The translations under genes were made by a program, and so were the position numbers. This document shows positions 22,574 to 31,804 of a DNA stretch of 64,000 nucleotides, in pieces. The stretch comes from Rathayibacter_A sp036510655 (GTDB taxonomy: Bacteria; Actinomycetota; Actinomycetes; Actinomycetales; Microbacteriaceae), in NCBI GenBank assembly GCA_036510655.1, contig DATCDQ010000021.1, positions 1-64,000 of the forward strand, read 5' to 3'. The notes under the pieces were generated by a model. That model saw nothing but the letters and a program-made list of their open reading frames with translations. It had not been told where the DNA came from and ran no database searches. Position 1 is the first letter of the stretch. Each line of letters begins with the position of its first letter.

Positions 22574-24313
22574 CTACTTCACCTTCTCAGACTCGAAGTC
22601 ATCGTGATTTCCGGCTCCGACTCCGACGAGCAGTGGCAGACCGGCTTCGGGATGGTTGAGGTCGAACGCGGGCGACTCGCTACGAATGCGCGGAATCGAC
22701 GTGAAGTTGTGCCGAGGCGGCGGGCAACTGGTCGCCCACTCCAACGAACGGCCATAGCCCCACGGGTCGTTCACCGTTACCTTCGGCGCATATCTCGCCG
22801 TAATGTACACGTTCAGGAAGAACGGGATCATGGATACGGCGAGGGTCGCGGCGCCGATAGTGGAGACCTGGTTCAGCCAGGTGAACCCATCGGTCGGTAA
22901 ATACGTGTAGTAGCGGCGCGGCATCCCCATCACGCCGAGCCAGTGCTGCACCAGGAACGTGGTGTGGAAGCCGATGAACAGCAGCCAGAAGTGCCACTTG
23001 CCCAGCCTTTCGTTGAGCATCTTCCCGGTCCACTTCGGCCACCAGAAGTAGAACCCGCTGAACATCGCGAACACGACCGTGCCGAACACCACGTAGTGGA
23101 AGTGCGCCACCACGAAATACGTGTCAGATACGTGGAAGTCCAGCGGCGGCGACGCCAGGATCACTCCGGTCAGACCACCGAACGTGAACGTCACCAGGAA
23201 CCCGATCGCCCACAACATGGGCGTCTCGAAGGTCAGAGATCCCCGGAACATCGTGCCGATCCAGTTGAAGATCTTCACCCCGGTCGGCACCGCGATCAGC
23301 ATCGACATCAGCGAGAAGAACGGCAGCAACACCGCACCGGTGACATACATGTGGTGAGCCCACACCGACACAGACAACGCCGCAATGGCAATCGTGGCAT
23401 AGACCAGGGTCTTGTAACCGAACACCGGTTTTCGGCTGAAGACAGGGAACACCTCTGACACGATGCCGAAGAACGGCAGGGCGATGATGTAGACCTCCGG
23501 ATGCCCGAAGAACCAGAACATATGTTCCCAGAGCAGAGCTCCGCCATTGGCCGCATCGAAAATATGCGCACCGAACACCCGATCCGCCGCAGCAGCGAAA
23601 AGCGCGGCAGCGAGAACGGGGAAGGCCATCAACACCAGAATCGATGTCACGAGGGCATTCCACGTCATAATCGGCATGCGGAACATGGTCATCCCCGGTG
23701 CCCGCAGGGTCACGATCGTGGTGATGAAGTTCACCGCACCGAGAATCGTGCCGAACCCGCTGATCCCCAACCCGAGGAACCACATATTCCCGCCCAACCC
23801 CGGCGAGAACGTCGTCGAGGCCAATGGTTGATACGCGAACCACCCGAACGACGCAGCCCCCTGCGGTGTCAAGAACCCCGCCACCGCGATCAGACTGCCG
23901 AAGTTATACAACCAATACGCGAACGCATTCAACCGCGGGAACGCCACATCCGGCGCCCCGATCTGCAACGGCATGATCACATTGACGAACCCCGCGAACA
24001 ATGGCGTCGCAAACATCAACAACATGATCGTGCCGTGCATCGTGAACAGTTGGTTGTACTGCTCCCGCGTCTGCACAACCTCAAGCCCCGGCTCGAACAA
24101 CTGCGCCCGCATGATCAACGCCATCACACCGCCGATACAGAAATACACAAACGACGTGACCAGATACATGTACCCGATCGTCTTATGATCCGTCGAGGTC
24201 ATCCAATTGACCAGAATGTTACCCTTACGGGTCACTTTCGAGGTGCTGAACGGCGGCGGCGACGGCTGTGTGACAGGGGCTGCGGTCGGTGCCGGTGCTG
24301 TTGTCGTACTCAT
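22574..24313 (-). CDS. ctaD: cytochrome c oxidase subunit I (CtaD)
   Basis: The 579-residue catalytic subunit carries the low-spin haem His in FTMHGTIMLLMF, the cross-linked His-Tyr of GHPEVYIIALPFFG, the CuB pair in WAHHMYVTG, the haem a3/a ligands in VAHFHYV and the K/D-channel regions, so it is an active aa3-type proton pump. The N-terminus has a Pro/Ala-rich cytoplasmic extension of about 25 residues, normal in actinobacteria. It is 11 bp behind ctaC. Confidence 0.97.
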   Translation of the reverse strand: MSTTTAPAPTAAPVTQPSPPPFSTSKVTRKGNILVNWMTSTDHKTIGYMYLVTSFVYFCIGGVMALIMRAQLFEPGLEVVQTREQYNQLFTMHGTIMLLMFATPLFAGFVNVIMPLQIGAPDVAFPRLNAFAYWLYNFGSLIAVAGFLTPQGAASFGWFAYQPLASTTFSPGLGGNMWFLGLGISGFGTILGAVNFITTIVTLRAPGMTMFRMPIMTWNALVTSILVLMAFPVLAAALFAAAADRVFGAHIFDAANGGALLWEHMFWFFGHPEVYIIALPFFGIVSEVFPVFSRKPVFGYKTLVYATIAIAALSVSVWAHHMYVTGAVLLPFFSLMSMLIAVPTGVKIFNWIGTMFRGSLTFETPMLWAIGFLVTFTFGGLTGVILASPPLDFHVSDTYFVVAHFHYVVFGTVVFAMFSGFYFWWPKWTGKMLNERLGKWHFWLLFIGFHTTFLVQHWLGVMGMPRRYYTYLPTDGFTWLNQVSTIGAATLAVSMIPFFLNVYITARYAPKVTVNDPWGYGRSLEWATSCPPPRHNFTSIPRIRSESPAFDLNHPEAGLPLLVGVGAGNHDDFESEKVK

Positions 24314-24324
24314 TTCGCGTGCCC

Positions 24325-25209
24325 TTACTCGTTGTTCTTCGGCGCGTTCGTACCGGGCAGATTGTTGTTGCGATCGTAGTTGGCGCCCAACTGCCCGACA
24401 AATCCCTTGGCCTTCAGGTCCGCAATATGGGCCTGGTAGTCGGTCTCAGAAACGATCTTCACGTTGAAGAGCATGGCGGAATGGTATTCACCACACAGCT
24501 CGGCGCATTTCCCGACATAGGTACCGATGCGTTCAGGCGTGAGATACATGTAGTTCGTGTGGCCGGGGATCACGTCCTTCTTGTAAAGGAACGCAGGGAC
24601 CCAGAACGAGTGAATGACGTCACGTGAACTCAACGTGATCGTGATCGTCTTGCCGACCGGTAGATACAGCGTCGGAATCTCCGCCTCATCGACGGCACCC
24701 TTCACCCCGGACGACGTGTCGGCTTGTGCCTGGATTCCGGGGTCATAGACGTTATCCGAGGTGTACTGGAAGTCCCATGCCCACTGCTTGGCAAAGACCT
24801 CGATATTCAAGTCGGGGTGTGCATACGGCTTTTCGATGGCATCTTGGTCACGCGCCGTGAACGCGAAGAAACCCAGGATCAAGACCAGCGGCACGATCGT
24901 GTAGAAGATCTCGATCGGCATGTTGTAGCGCAACTGTGCAGGCAGGCCGGTCTGCCCCGTGCGTCGACGATAAACGATGACCGTCCAGATGATCAGACCC
25001 CACACGATGAGACCGATGCACAACAACACGATCCAGGACGTGACCCAGAGGCCGGCAATGCGCTCCGTGTGGTTGGTGACGGGCGGCTGTCCGGCAACGA
25101 ACCCAGGCATGAATCCATGGAGCTGGTCTGTAGTACAGCCAGCCAGGAGGAATGCGAGTGTCGCTGCGATCGGAATTGCAGCCCATCGGAGTCGACGTTT
25201 CTGGCGCAC
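24325..25209 (-). CDS. ctaC: cytochrome c oxidase subunit II (CtaC), lipoprotein
   Basis: The 294-residue protein has a KRR-type signal with lipobox LLAGC, two helices, and a cupredoxin domain whose binuclear CuA ligands are seen in VIHSFWVP and CAELCGEYH, with the electron-entry aromatic cluster QWAWDFQY. It takes electrons from QcrC. GTG at 25209 (VRQKRRLRW) was chosen for its GAAAGG ribosome binding site; a GTG at 25242 would add 11 residues. The first gene of the operon, it is shielded from erpA by the terminator at 25363-25396. Confidence 0.94.
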   Translation of the reverse strand: MRQKRRLRWAAIPIAATLAFLLAGCTTDQLHGFMPGFVAGQPPVTNHTERIAGLWVTSWIVLLCIGLIVWGLIIWTVIVYRRRTGQTGLPAQLRYNMPIEIFYTIVPLVLILGFFAFTARDQDAIEKPYAHPDLNIEVFAKQWAWDFQYTSDNVYDPGIQAQADTSSGVKGAVDEAEIPTLYLPVGKTITITLSSRDVIHSFWVPAFLYKKDVIPGHTNYMYLTPERIGTYVGKCAELCGEYHSAMLFNVKIVSETDYQAHIADLKAKGFVGQLGANYDRNNNLPGTNAPKNNE

Positions 25210-25362
25210 CGGTGACCTTTCGAGAGACTCAGAGCAATTCACAGGGAACTGCGTATGACCAGTGCCTAGCCTACTGCGTTCTCATAGCCCTTCACACGCC
25301 CCGAGGGGCGTGCCGCGCACTGTTTCCGCCAAAGATCGCGGGTTTTCCGCCGCCCAATGCAA

Positions 25363-25396
25363 CGAAACGGGCCATCCGATCGGATGGCCCGTTTCG
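25363..25396. terminator. strong 34-bp palindromic hairpin between erpA and ctaC
   Basis: CGAAACGGGCCATCCG and its exact complement CGGATGGCCCGTTTCG are separated by two bases, giving a perfect stem of about 14-16 bp. It lies 46 bp past the erpA stop and about 150 bp upstream of ctaC, both leftward. Only a short T-rich stretch follows, but the stem is strong enough for termination. Confidence 0.8.
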
Positions 25397-25442
25397 ACAA
25401 GTCGGGACGAGTCGCGCGCATATCCCGCGCGATCAGTGACGC

Positions 25443-25814
25443 CTAGTTGAAGCTGTCACCACATGCACAGCTGCCCTGTGCATTGGGATTATCGATGGTG
25501 AACCCCTGCTTCTGAATGGTGTCTTCGAAGTCGATGGTCGCGCCGTCCAAATACGGCACGCTCATCTTGTCAACGATCACCTCGACTCCGTTGAAATCGA
25601 CGGTGGCGTCCCCGTCCAGCATCCGCTCATCGAAGTAGAGCTGATAGATCAGCCCGGAGCATCCGCCCGGCTGAACGGCCACGCGCAGTCGCAGGTCGTC
25701 GCGACCCTCCTGACTGAGCAGGCTGTGCACCTTGTCGGCCGCAGTGGCGGTCAGCGACACGCCGTGCTCCTCGGGCTTGGTCGCTGTCGTCTCGATCAGT
25801 GTCGTGTCACTCAT
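25443..25814 (-). CDS. erpA: A-type iron-sulfur carrier/insertion protein (ErpA/HesB family)
   Basis: A 123-residue HesB/IscA-family protein with the three expected cysteines (one in GGCSG, two in the C-terminal SCACGDSF) that hold a transferable Fe-S cluster. Closest to ErpA-type proteins of actinobacteria. It lies between the M20 dipeptidase (upstream, 39 bp) and the respiratory oxidase genes, whose partner bc1 complex needs a Rieske cluster. Confidence 0.9.
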   Translation of the reverse strand: MSDTTLIETTATKPEEHGVSLTATAADKVHSLLSQEGRDDLRLRVAVQPGGCSGLIYQLYFDERMLDGDATVDFNGVEVIVDKMSVPYLDGATIDFEDTIQKQGFTIDNPNAQGSCACGDSFN

Positions 25815-25853
25815 GGCGCTCCTTGTCGTGCGAATTGAACGAAATCATACTCG

Positions 25854-27278
25854 TTACCGATGGGAATCCTCTTGGGCGGCGTTAAGCCGGGCGAGGAACA
25901 GCGCCTCTGTGAGGATGGCACGCTTGAAGACGCCCAGGTGCAGCGATTCGTTCGGGCTGTGTGCGCGTGTGTCGGGATCCTCGACCCCTGTGACCACGAT
26001 CTGGGCATCCGGGAACACCTGAACGAGGTCGGCGATGAATGGGATCGATCCGCCGATGCCTGTGTCTACGGGCTCGACACCCCACGCGTCAGCCATTGCA
26101 CGCTTGACCGCGTCTACCGCCCAGCCGCTCGTGTCGACGAGGAATGGCTCTCCCGTGTTGACATCGTCGAACTCGAGTTGAGCGCCGAACGGCGCATGTT
26201 CGCGCAGGTGGCGCTCGATCGCAGCGAACGCATCGTCTGCTGCCTGTCCTGGTGCGATGCGCGCGCTGATTTGAACGGTGACGGATGGTGTCAGCGTGTT
26301 CGACGCATTGGCCACGCTCGGTGCATCGATTCCCGTGACCGTGATGGACGGCTTGGTCCACAGCCTGCTGAGGATGCTTCCAGTGCCGATCGGCGTCACA
26401 CCGTCGAGCAGCGCGGCTTCCTGCCGCAGCTGCGCCACGTCATAGTCCGGCGTGTCGCCTTCCGCCCCATACAGGCCCGTAACCGCGACAGAGCCGTCTT
26501 CCGTATGCAAGGTCGAGAGCAGTCGGATCATCGCCAGCATGGCGTCGGGGACCGCGCCACCGAACATGCCGGAGTGCGACGCATGCGCCAGCGTGCGGAC
26601 CGTCAAGTGGAACGTGACGTTTCCGCGCAGAGAGACCGTCAGTGCCGGGGTGTTGATGTTCCAGTTGTCCGAGTCCGCGACGATGATCACATCCGCCGCG
26701 AGTGTGTCCTGATGCTGGCGAAGGAAGTTCGCAAACGAGCGGGAGCCGAATTCTTCTTCGCCTTCGATGAAGACCGCAAGACCCAGGGCGAGGTCGCTGG
26801 AGGTCGAAGCGACCAACGCTCGGATGGCGGCGACGTGGGCCATGACCCCCGCCTTGTCGTCGGCCGCGCCTCTGCCGTACAGCCGGTCGCCGCGCACGGT
26901 CGGTTCGAATGGCGCCGTTTCCCAGTCCGCTTCTTGCCCCGGCGGCTGCACGTCGTGGTGCGCGTACAGCAATACCGTCGGGCGCCCTGCCGTCGCCGCG
27001 CGAGCTGCGAGCACCGCGGGCTGACCGAGTAGACCGTCTGTGCCGATCGGCGCGCGGCTGATCGTCACCGTGTCGAAAACATCGAGGTCCCGCAGCAGCG
27101 CGGCAACAGCATCCGCGCTTGCGGCGACCTGAGCCGGATCGAACGCTGCCCACGACACCGAAGGGATGCGCACCAACGCTCCCAGATCGGCGATCGCGAC
27201 AGGTAAGCCCTCGTTGACCGCCCGTGTGACCGACTCATCCGTCGTCGATTGTTTTACGTTCTCTTCGCTCTCCGTCAT
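25854..27278 (-). CDS. M20 family dipeptidase
   Basis: A 474-residue metallopeptidase with the M20 signature: LLYAHHDVQPPG (zinc His, catalytic Asp), RGAADDKAGVMAH (bridging Asp), FIEGEEEFGS (general base Glu, ligand Glu), VADSDNW and C-terminal HSPNESL. This is the actinobacterial dipeptidase/ArgE-DapE-like subgroup, cytoplasmic, and probably a di- or tripeptidase. ATG at 27278 sits about eight bases after a -10-like TAAGAT, so the message is probably leaderless. It is divergent from the DUF3043 gene with only 38 bp between start codons. Confidence 0.9.
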   Translation of the reverse strand: MTESEENVKQSTTDESVTRAVNEGLPVAIADLGALVRIPSVSWAAFDPAQVAASADAVAALLRDLDVFDTVTISRAPIGTDGLLGQPAVLAARAATAGRPTVLLYAHHDVQPPGQEADWETAPFEPTVRGDRLYGRGAADDKAGVMAHVAAIRALVASTSSDLALGLAVFIEGEEEFGSRSFANFLRQHQDTLAADVIIVADSDNWNINTPALTVSLRGNVTFHLTVRTLAHASHSGMFGGAVPDAMLAMIRLLSTLHTEDGSVAVTGLYGAEGDTPDYDVAQLRQEAALLDGVTPIGTGSILSRLWTKPSITVTGIDAPSVANASNTLTPSVTVQISARIAPGQAADDAFAAIERHLREHAPFGAQLEFDDVNTGEPFLVDTSGWAVDAVKRAMADAWGVEPVDTGIGGSIPFIADLVQVFPDAQIVVTGVEDPDTRAHSPNESLHLGVFKRAILTEALFLARLNAAQEDSHR

Positions 27279-27283
27279 GCAGG

Positions 27284-27291
27284 TAATCTTA
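27284..27291. promoter_or_regulatory. overlapping divergent -10 elements between dipeptidase and DUF3043 genes
   Basis: TAATCT (27284-27289, rightward) and TAAGAT (27291-27286, leftward) overlap in the sequence TAATCTTA. The 38-bp gap leaves no space for two separate promoters. The rightward start codon has GAGG 8 bases upstream, while the leftward start lies at the expected transcription start. No clear -35 elements are seen. Confidence 0.45.
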
Positions 27292-27316
27292 AGACGACAA
27301 CGATTGAGGATTCACC

Positions 27317-27919
27317 GTGGCAAAACGACCAACCGCTTCTGACTCGGCCGCACAGGCCTCTTCGCCGGAGACGGCGGAACAGACTGCGGCGCGCCTCGAG
27401 CAGGCGGGCAAGGGGCATCCGACACCGTCCCGCAAGGAACGCGAGGCTGCGAACAAACGGCCGCTGGTGCCGGAGGACCGTAAGGAAGCGGCCCGCCAGG
27501 CGCGAGCGAAAAGCGCAGAATCACGCGAGAAAGCGCGCCTCGGCATGGCAGCAGGAGACGACCGCTATCTGACCGTTCGCGACAAGGGTCCACAGCGACG
27601 TTATGTGCGTGACTACGTCGACGCACGCTTCAGCGTCGGCGAGATCATGATCCCGGTGATGTTGCTGGTGATCGTGCTGACATTCCTACCGCAGCGGGAA
27701 CTGCAGGTCTACGGAATCATCGCGTTGTGGACGTTCTTCCTGGTCGCCGTCGTCGACTGCTTCTTTCTCGGCTTCACGGTGCGGCGCAAGCTTGGCGTCA
27801 AGTTCGGTGCAAGCAAGGTGGAACGCGGCGTGCGCTGGTATGCGGCGATGCGCGCGCTGCAACTGCGCATGATCAGACTGCCGAAGCCGCAGGTCAAGCG
27901 CGGGCAATACCCGCGCTGA
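27317..27919 (+). CDS. DUF3043 domain membrane protein
   Basis: A 200-residue protein: a highly charged Lys/Arg/Glu-rich N-terminal half (about 1-95), the DUF3043 core GPQRRYVRDYVDARFSVGE, two membrane helices (MIPVMLLVIVLTFL and IIALWTFFLVAVVDCFFLGF), and a basic C-terminal tail. The family is actinobacterial and of unknown function, typically near the ctaC/erpA region. GTG at 27317 follows GAGG. Its TGA overlaps the ATG of the RNase H gene. Confidence 0.85.
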   Translation: MAKRPTASDSAAQASSPETAEQTAARLEQAGKGHPTPSRKEREAANKRPLVPEDRKEAARQARAKSAESREKARLGMAAGDDRYLTVRDKGPQRRYVRDYVDARFSVGEIMIPVMLLVIVLTFLPQRELQVYGIIALWTFFLVAVVDCFFLGFTVRRKLGVKFGASKVERGVRWYAAMRALQLRMIRLPKPQVKRGQYPR

Positions 27920-28848
27920 TGACGATCACCGCGGCGGCGGACGGTTCCGCCCTCGGCAACCCTGGCCCGGCCGGCTGGGCGTGGTACGTGGACGACGATC
28001 ACTGGGCCGCCGGTGGTTGGCCGCGCGGCACGAACAATCAGGGTGAGCTCATGGCTGTGCTCGACCTGTTCACTGCGACGGCGGTGGATTCGGATCAAGA
28101 ACTCCATGTGCTGTGCGACAGCCAGTACGTGATCAACACGATCACCAAGTGGATGCCCGGCTGGAAGCGCAAGGGATGGCGCAAGGCAGACGGCTCCCCC
28201 GTGCTCAACCTCGAACTCATCAAGGATCTCGACACGGCGATCATGGGTCGACGCTTCCGGTTCGAATGGGTCAAGGGACACGCTGGTCACGAGCTTAACG
28301 AGGCCGCCGACCAACGGGCGCGGGCGGCGGCGCTCGCCTACCAGAACAGCTCGGCTGTCCCGTCCGGCCCGGGGTGGCGCGGTCAGGTTGCCCGGGATTC
28401 AGACAAGACCGCCGACTATACAACTGCCGCCTCCGCCGACGATGCCACCACAGTCAGTGCCACCGCCGCGCTGTTCGACTTCGAAGAGCTCACGACCGAA
28501 CTGACGGATGCCGCGAACGTCGAACTGCTCGAACGTCGCCTCCTCGACCCGCTGACCCGGGCGGACCCGGCGGAGTTGGCCACGCTGCTGCATCCGCAGT
28601 TCGAAGAGATCGGCGCGTCCGGTCGCCGCTTCGACCGTGAAACGATCCTGCAACTGCTGGAAACGAATCCCGTCACCGACGACACGTTCGAGGCAGTGAC
28701 GACGGACGTCATCGCCGACGGGGTCATCCTGCTCACCTACCGATCGGCGAGCGCTGAGGGCGAGCGGCTCCGCAGTTCGCTCTGGCTGCGCGATGGCAAC
28801 CGCTGGCGGTTGCGCTTCCACCAGGGAACGCCGGAAGCGCTCTCATAA
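27919..28848 (+). CDS. ribonuclease HI fused to a SnoaL-like/DUF4440 domain
   Basis: Residues 1-145 form an RNase HI domain with all four catalytic acids (Asp8, Glu43, Asp67, Asp131) and the basic-protrusion-like KWMPGWKRKGWRKAD segment; it cuts RNA in RNA-DNA hybrids. After a linker, residues about 182-309 (ELLERRLLDPLTRADPAELA to FHQGTPEAL) look like an NTF2-fold DUF4440 domain. The fusion is unusual for rnhA; the extra domain could bind ligand or mediate dimerisation. The ATG overlaps the DUF3043 stop (TGATG), so it is coupled to that gene. Confidence 0.85.
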   Translation: MTITAAADGSALGNPGPAGWAWYVDDDHWAAGGWPRGTNNQGELMAVLDLFTATAVDSDQELHVLCDSQYVINTITKWMPGWKRKGWRKADGSPVLNLELIKDLDTAIMGRRFRFEWVKGHAGHELNEAADQRARAAALAYQNSSAVPSGPGWRGQVARDSDKTADYTTAASADDATTVSATAALFDFEELTTELTDAANVELLERRLLDPLTRADPAELATLLHPQFEEIGASGRRFDRETILQLLETNPVTDDTFEAVTTDVIADGVILLTYRSASAEGERLRSSLWLRDGNRWRLRFHQGTPEALS

Positions 28849-28887
28849 CGGGTTGTGCGTCGTTGTCGCTGCGTGTGACGTGACCGG

Positions 28888-29916
28888 TCAGCGACTACGC
28901 TGTGCAAGTCCACGATTGATCTGGCGAGCCCAGAGCGGCCCGCGGTAGAGGAACGCGGTGTAACCCTGCACGAGGGTCGCCCCTGCAGCCAGTCTTTCTG
29001 CGACATCGGCGGCCGTTTCGACCCCGCCGACGGAGATGACGCACAGCTCTGCGGGCACGTGCGAGCGAAGCAATCGCAAGACGTCCAGAGATCGGGCGCG
29101 CAGCGGAGCGCCTGACAGGCCGCCGGCGCCTGCAGCATCGACGGTCTCGCGCGGTGTGTGCAAGCCAGCGCGCGAAATCGTGGTGTTCGTGGCGATGACG
29201 CCGTGCAAGCCGAGTTCGACCGCAAGCTCGGCGATGCGCACCACGGCTTCATCCGCGAGATCAGGGGCGATCTTCACGAGGACGGGAGTGCCGGCGGCTT
29301 CCTCCTTGACCGCCGTCAGCAAGGGCGCGAGCAGGTCGATTTCTTGGAGCCCACGCAGTCCGGGCGTATTCGGCGAACTGACGTTCACCGCGAGATAGTC
29401 GGCGAGCGGCGCGAGGACGCGCGCGCTTTCGCGATAGTCCGCCACAGCATCCTCGACGGCGACGACGCGGCTTTTGCCGATGTTGACGCCGAGCACGGGT
29501 CGCCGCGGGTTGTCGAGCACGCGGCGCAGACGAGTGGTGGCCGCTACCGCACCGCCGTTGTTGAAACCCATCCGATTGACGACCGCGCGATCGGCGATCA
29601 GTCGGAACAGGCGCGGCTTCGGGTTGCCCGGCTGGGCGCGTGCCGTCAGCGTCCCGACTTCGACGTGGCTGAAGCCCAGCTGGCCGAGACCGATGATCGC
29701 CTCACCGTCCTTGTCAAAACCGGCGGCGACGCCGAACGGCGAGTCGAAATGCAGCCCCAGTGTGTCGACGGCCAGCTGATCGCGGGGGCGCGTGAAACGT
29801 CGGACAAGTCGGCCGATGCCGAGGACGGGCAGGTATCGGATCAGCAGGAACGCCAGGTGGTGGGCGAGCTCCGGGTCGAGGTGACGCAGGACGAGAGTGA
29901 AGAGTATGCGATACAT
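28888..29916 (-). CDS. pyrD: dihydroorotate dehydrogenase (quinone), class 2
   Basis: The 342-residue enzyme has the membrane-associating N-terminal helices of class 2 (LFTLVLRHLDPELAHHLAF) and an FMN barrel with VNRMGFNNGG, AVNVSSPNTPGLR (catalytic Ser region), VLVKIAPDL and NTTISR. It oxidises dihydroorotate in pyrimidine synthesis and passes electrons to menaquinone. It is monocistronic, 30 bp from nrdR and convergent with the RNase H fusion gene. Confidence 0.95.
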   Translation of the reverse strand: MYRILFTLVLRHLDPELAHHLAFLLIRYLPVLGIGRLVRRFTRPRDQLAVDTLGLHFDSPFGVAAGFDKDGEAIIGLGQLGFSHVEVGTLTARAQPGNPKPRLFRLIADRAVVNRMGFNNGGAVAATTRLRRVLDNPRRPVLGVNIGKSRVVAVEDAVADYRESARVLAPLADYLAVNVSSPNTPGLRGLQEIDLLAPLLTAVKEEAAGTPVLVKIAPDLADEAVVRIAELAVELGLHGVIATNTTISRAGLHTPRETVDAAGAGGLSGAPLRARSLDVLRLLRSHVPAELCVISVGGVETAADVAERLAAGATLVQGYTAFLYRGPLWARQINRGLAQRSR

Positions 29917-29946
29917 GCCGGTGTAACCCTAGCGGCTAGCGCGGCG

Positions 29947-30408
29947 TCACTGTGCCGCATCCGTGTGCTCGGACCGCAGCCGTGCAATCGCCTCCTCGAA
30001 ATCGCTCAGCGAAGCGAACGCTTGGTAGACACTGGCGAACCGCAGATACGCCACTTCGTCGAGCTCGCGCAGTGGCGGCAGGATCGCAAGGCCGATTTCG
30101 TTGGCCTCGATCTGCGACACCCCTGTTGCTCGGATCGTCTCCTCGGCGCGCTGTGCCAGCAGGGCGAGATCCGTGTCTGTCACCGGGCGCCCCTGACAGG
30201 CCTTGCGCACGCCGCTGACGATCTTTTCACGGCTGAACGGCTCGGCGACTCCACTGCGCTTGATCACGGTCAGGCTCGCCGTCTCGATCGTGCTGAAGCG
30301 ACCACCGCACTCAGGGCACTGTCGCCGTCGGCGGATCGACAGGCCGTCGTCACTGGTGCGCGAATCGATCACGCGTGAATCTGGGTGGCGGCAAAACGGG
30401 CAGAACAT
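29947..30408 (-). CDS. nrdR: transcriptional repressor NrdR
   Basis: A 153-residue protein with a zinc ribbon (Cys3, Cys6, Cys31, Cys34) and an ATP-cone domain (residues about 47-140). NrdR represses ribonucleotide reductase genes when dATP is bound. None of those genes is in the window, so targets are distant. It follows hisD by 26 bp and is probably cotranscribed with it. Confidence 0.95.
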   Translation of the reverse strand: MFCPFCRHPDSRVIDSRTSDDGLSIRRRRQCPECGGRFSTIETASLTVIKRSGVAEPFSREKIVSGVRKACQGRPVTDTDLALLAQRAEETIRATGVSQIEANEIGLAILPPLRELDEVAYLRFASVYQAFASLSDFEEAIARLRSEHTDAAQ

Positions 30409-30434
30409 GCCAAAAGACTAGCCGACGCGCCTGT

Positions 30435-31745
30435 TCAATTGCGTTCGAAGCGGGCGGTCACAGCATCGCCGTGGGCGGGTAGATCTTCTGCTCCGGACAG
30501 CGCCACGATTTTGTCGGCGACGGCGGACAGCGCGGCCGTGTCGTAGCGGATGATCTGCTGCGGTCGCAGGAACGAGTATGCGCCGAGCCCAGACGAGAAC
30601 CGCGACTGACCGCCGGTCGGCAGCACATGGTTGGAGCCGGCGAGGTAGTCGCCGAGACTCACCGGTGCGTCGGGGCCGATGAAGATCGCGCCGGCGTTCT
30701 CGATGAGGGCAAGAACGTCGTCCGGATTCTCAGTCTGGATCTCCAGATGCTCCGGCCCGTATGCATTGCTGAACGCGGCAGCCATGGTCAGGTCTTTGAC
30801 GAGGGCGATCGCCGATTGCGGCCCACCGAGGGATGTGCGCACACGCTCGCTATGACCGGTACGCGCCGCGCGGATGTCCAACTCGGCCCGAACCCGTTCA
30901 GCGAGTTCCGCAGAATCGGTGACCAGCACGGCTGCCGCGGCTTCGTCGTGCTCGGCCTGGCTGATCAGATCGGATGCGATCAGGCGCGCGTCCGCCGCAG
31001 CATCCGCAATGATCAAGATCTCGGTGGGTCCCGCCTCTGAGTCGATTCCGACCGTTCCACGTACGAGCCGCTTGGCGGCCGCGACGTAGATATTTCCCGG
31101 GCCGGTGATCACCTGTACGGGTTCGAGCGCGAGCTCGGGCACGCCCCAGGCCAAAGCGCCGATCGCACCGGCACCGCCCATGGCGTAAACCTCGTCGATG
31201 CCGAGCAGCCCCGCTGCTCCGAGAATCGTCGGGTGCACACTGCCCGCATACGCCTTCTGCGGCGGACTCGCCAACGCGATTGAAGCAACCCCGGCCACTT
31301 GCGCCGGCACAGCGTTCATCACAACGCTCGAGGCGAGGGGCGCCTTGCCGCCGGGCACGTAGAGTCCGGCGCGCTCGATCGGCTGCCAGCGCTGCTCGAT
31401 GCGTGCTCCTGGTGCGATGCGTGTGGTGACCGGTCTGGGCAGCTGAGCGGTCGTCGCCACGCGCACCCGGGCGATGGATTCCTCGAGCGCGCCGCGCACG
31501 GCCTCCGGCAGCTCCTCGACGGCCCGAGCGATGTCGGTGACGGCGATTCTCACGGTCGCCGGACGCACTCCGTCGAAGCGCTCGGCCTGGTCTGCCAATG
31601 CCGTCGCTCCGTGCGCTCGGACCGCGTCGATCAACCCGGCCGCGGCCTGCGCGGCGTGCGACACATCGAGTGCCGGCCTCGGGACGAGATTCAGGTAATC
31701 GGCGCGGCTAGGCTGGGATTCTCGAAGGTCGATCGTCTGGATCAT
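30435..31745 (-). CDS. hisD: histidinol dehydrogenase
   Basis: The 436-residue NAD- and zinc-dependent enzyme catalyses the last two steps of histidine synthesis. Recognisable blocks are GLYVPGGKAPLASSVVMNAVP, the GPGNIYVAAAKRLVRG motif, GPTEILIIAD and the zinc region including the SQAEHD motif and NAYGPEHLE. No other his gene follows directly; in many actinobacteria hisD starts a his operon, but here it leads to nrdR. Confidence 0.95.
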   Translation of the reverse strand: MIQTIDLRESQPSRADYLNLVPRPALDVSHAAQAAAGLIDAVRAHGATALADQAERFDGVRPATVRIAVTDIARAVEELPEAVRGALEESIARVRVATTAQLPRPVTTRIAPGARIEQRWQPIERAGLYVPGGKAPLASSVVMNAVPAQVAGVASIALASPPQKAYAGSVHPTILGAAGLLGIDEVYAMGGAGAIGALAWGVPELALEPVQVITGPGNIYVAAAKRLVRGTVGIDSEAGPTEILIIADAAADARLIASDLISQAEHDEAAAAVLVTDSAELAERVRAELDIRAARTGHSERVRTSLGGPQSAIALVKDLTMAAAFSNAYGPEHLEIQTENPDDVLALIENAGAIFIGPDAPVSLGDYLAGSNHVLPTGGQSRFSSGLGAYSFLRPQQIIRYDTAALSAVADKIVALSGAEDLPAHGDAVTARFERN

Positions 31746-31804
31746 GGCCTGCCCAGCCTATCGGTTGGGAATATGTCGAGCCCACCAGCGATTGATGCAT
31801 TCGT

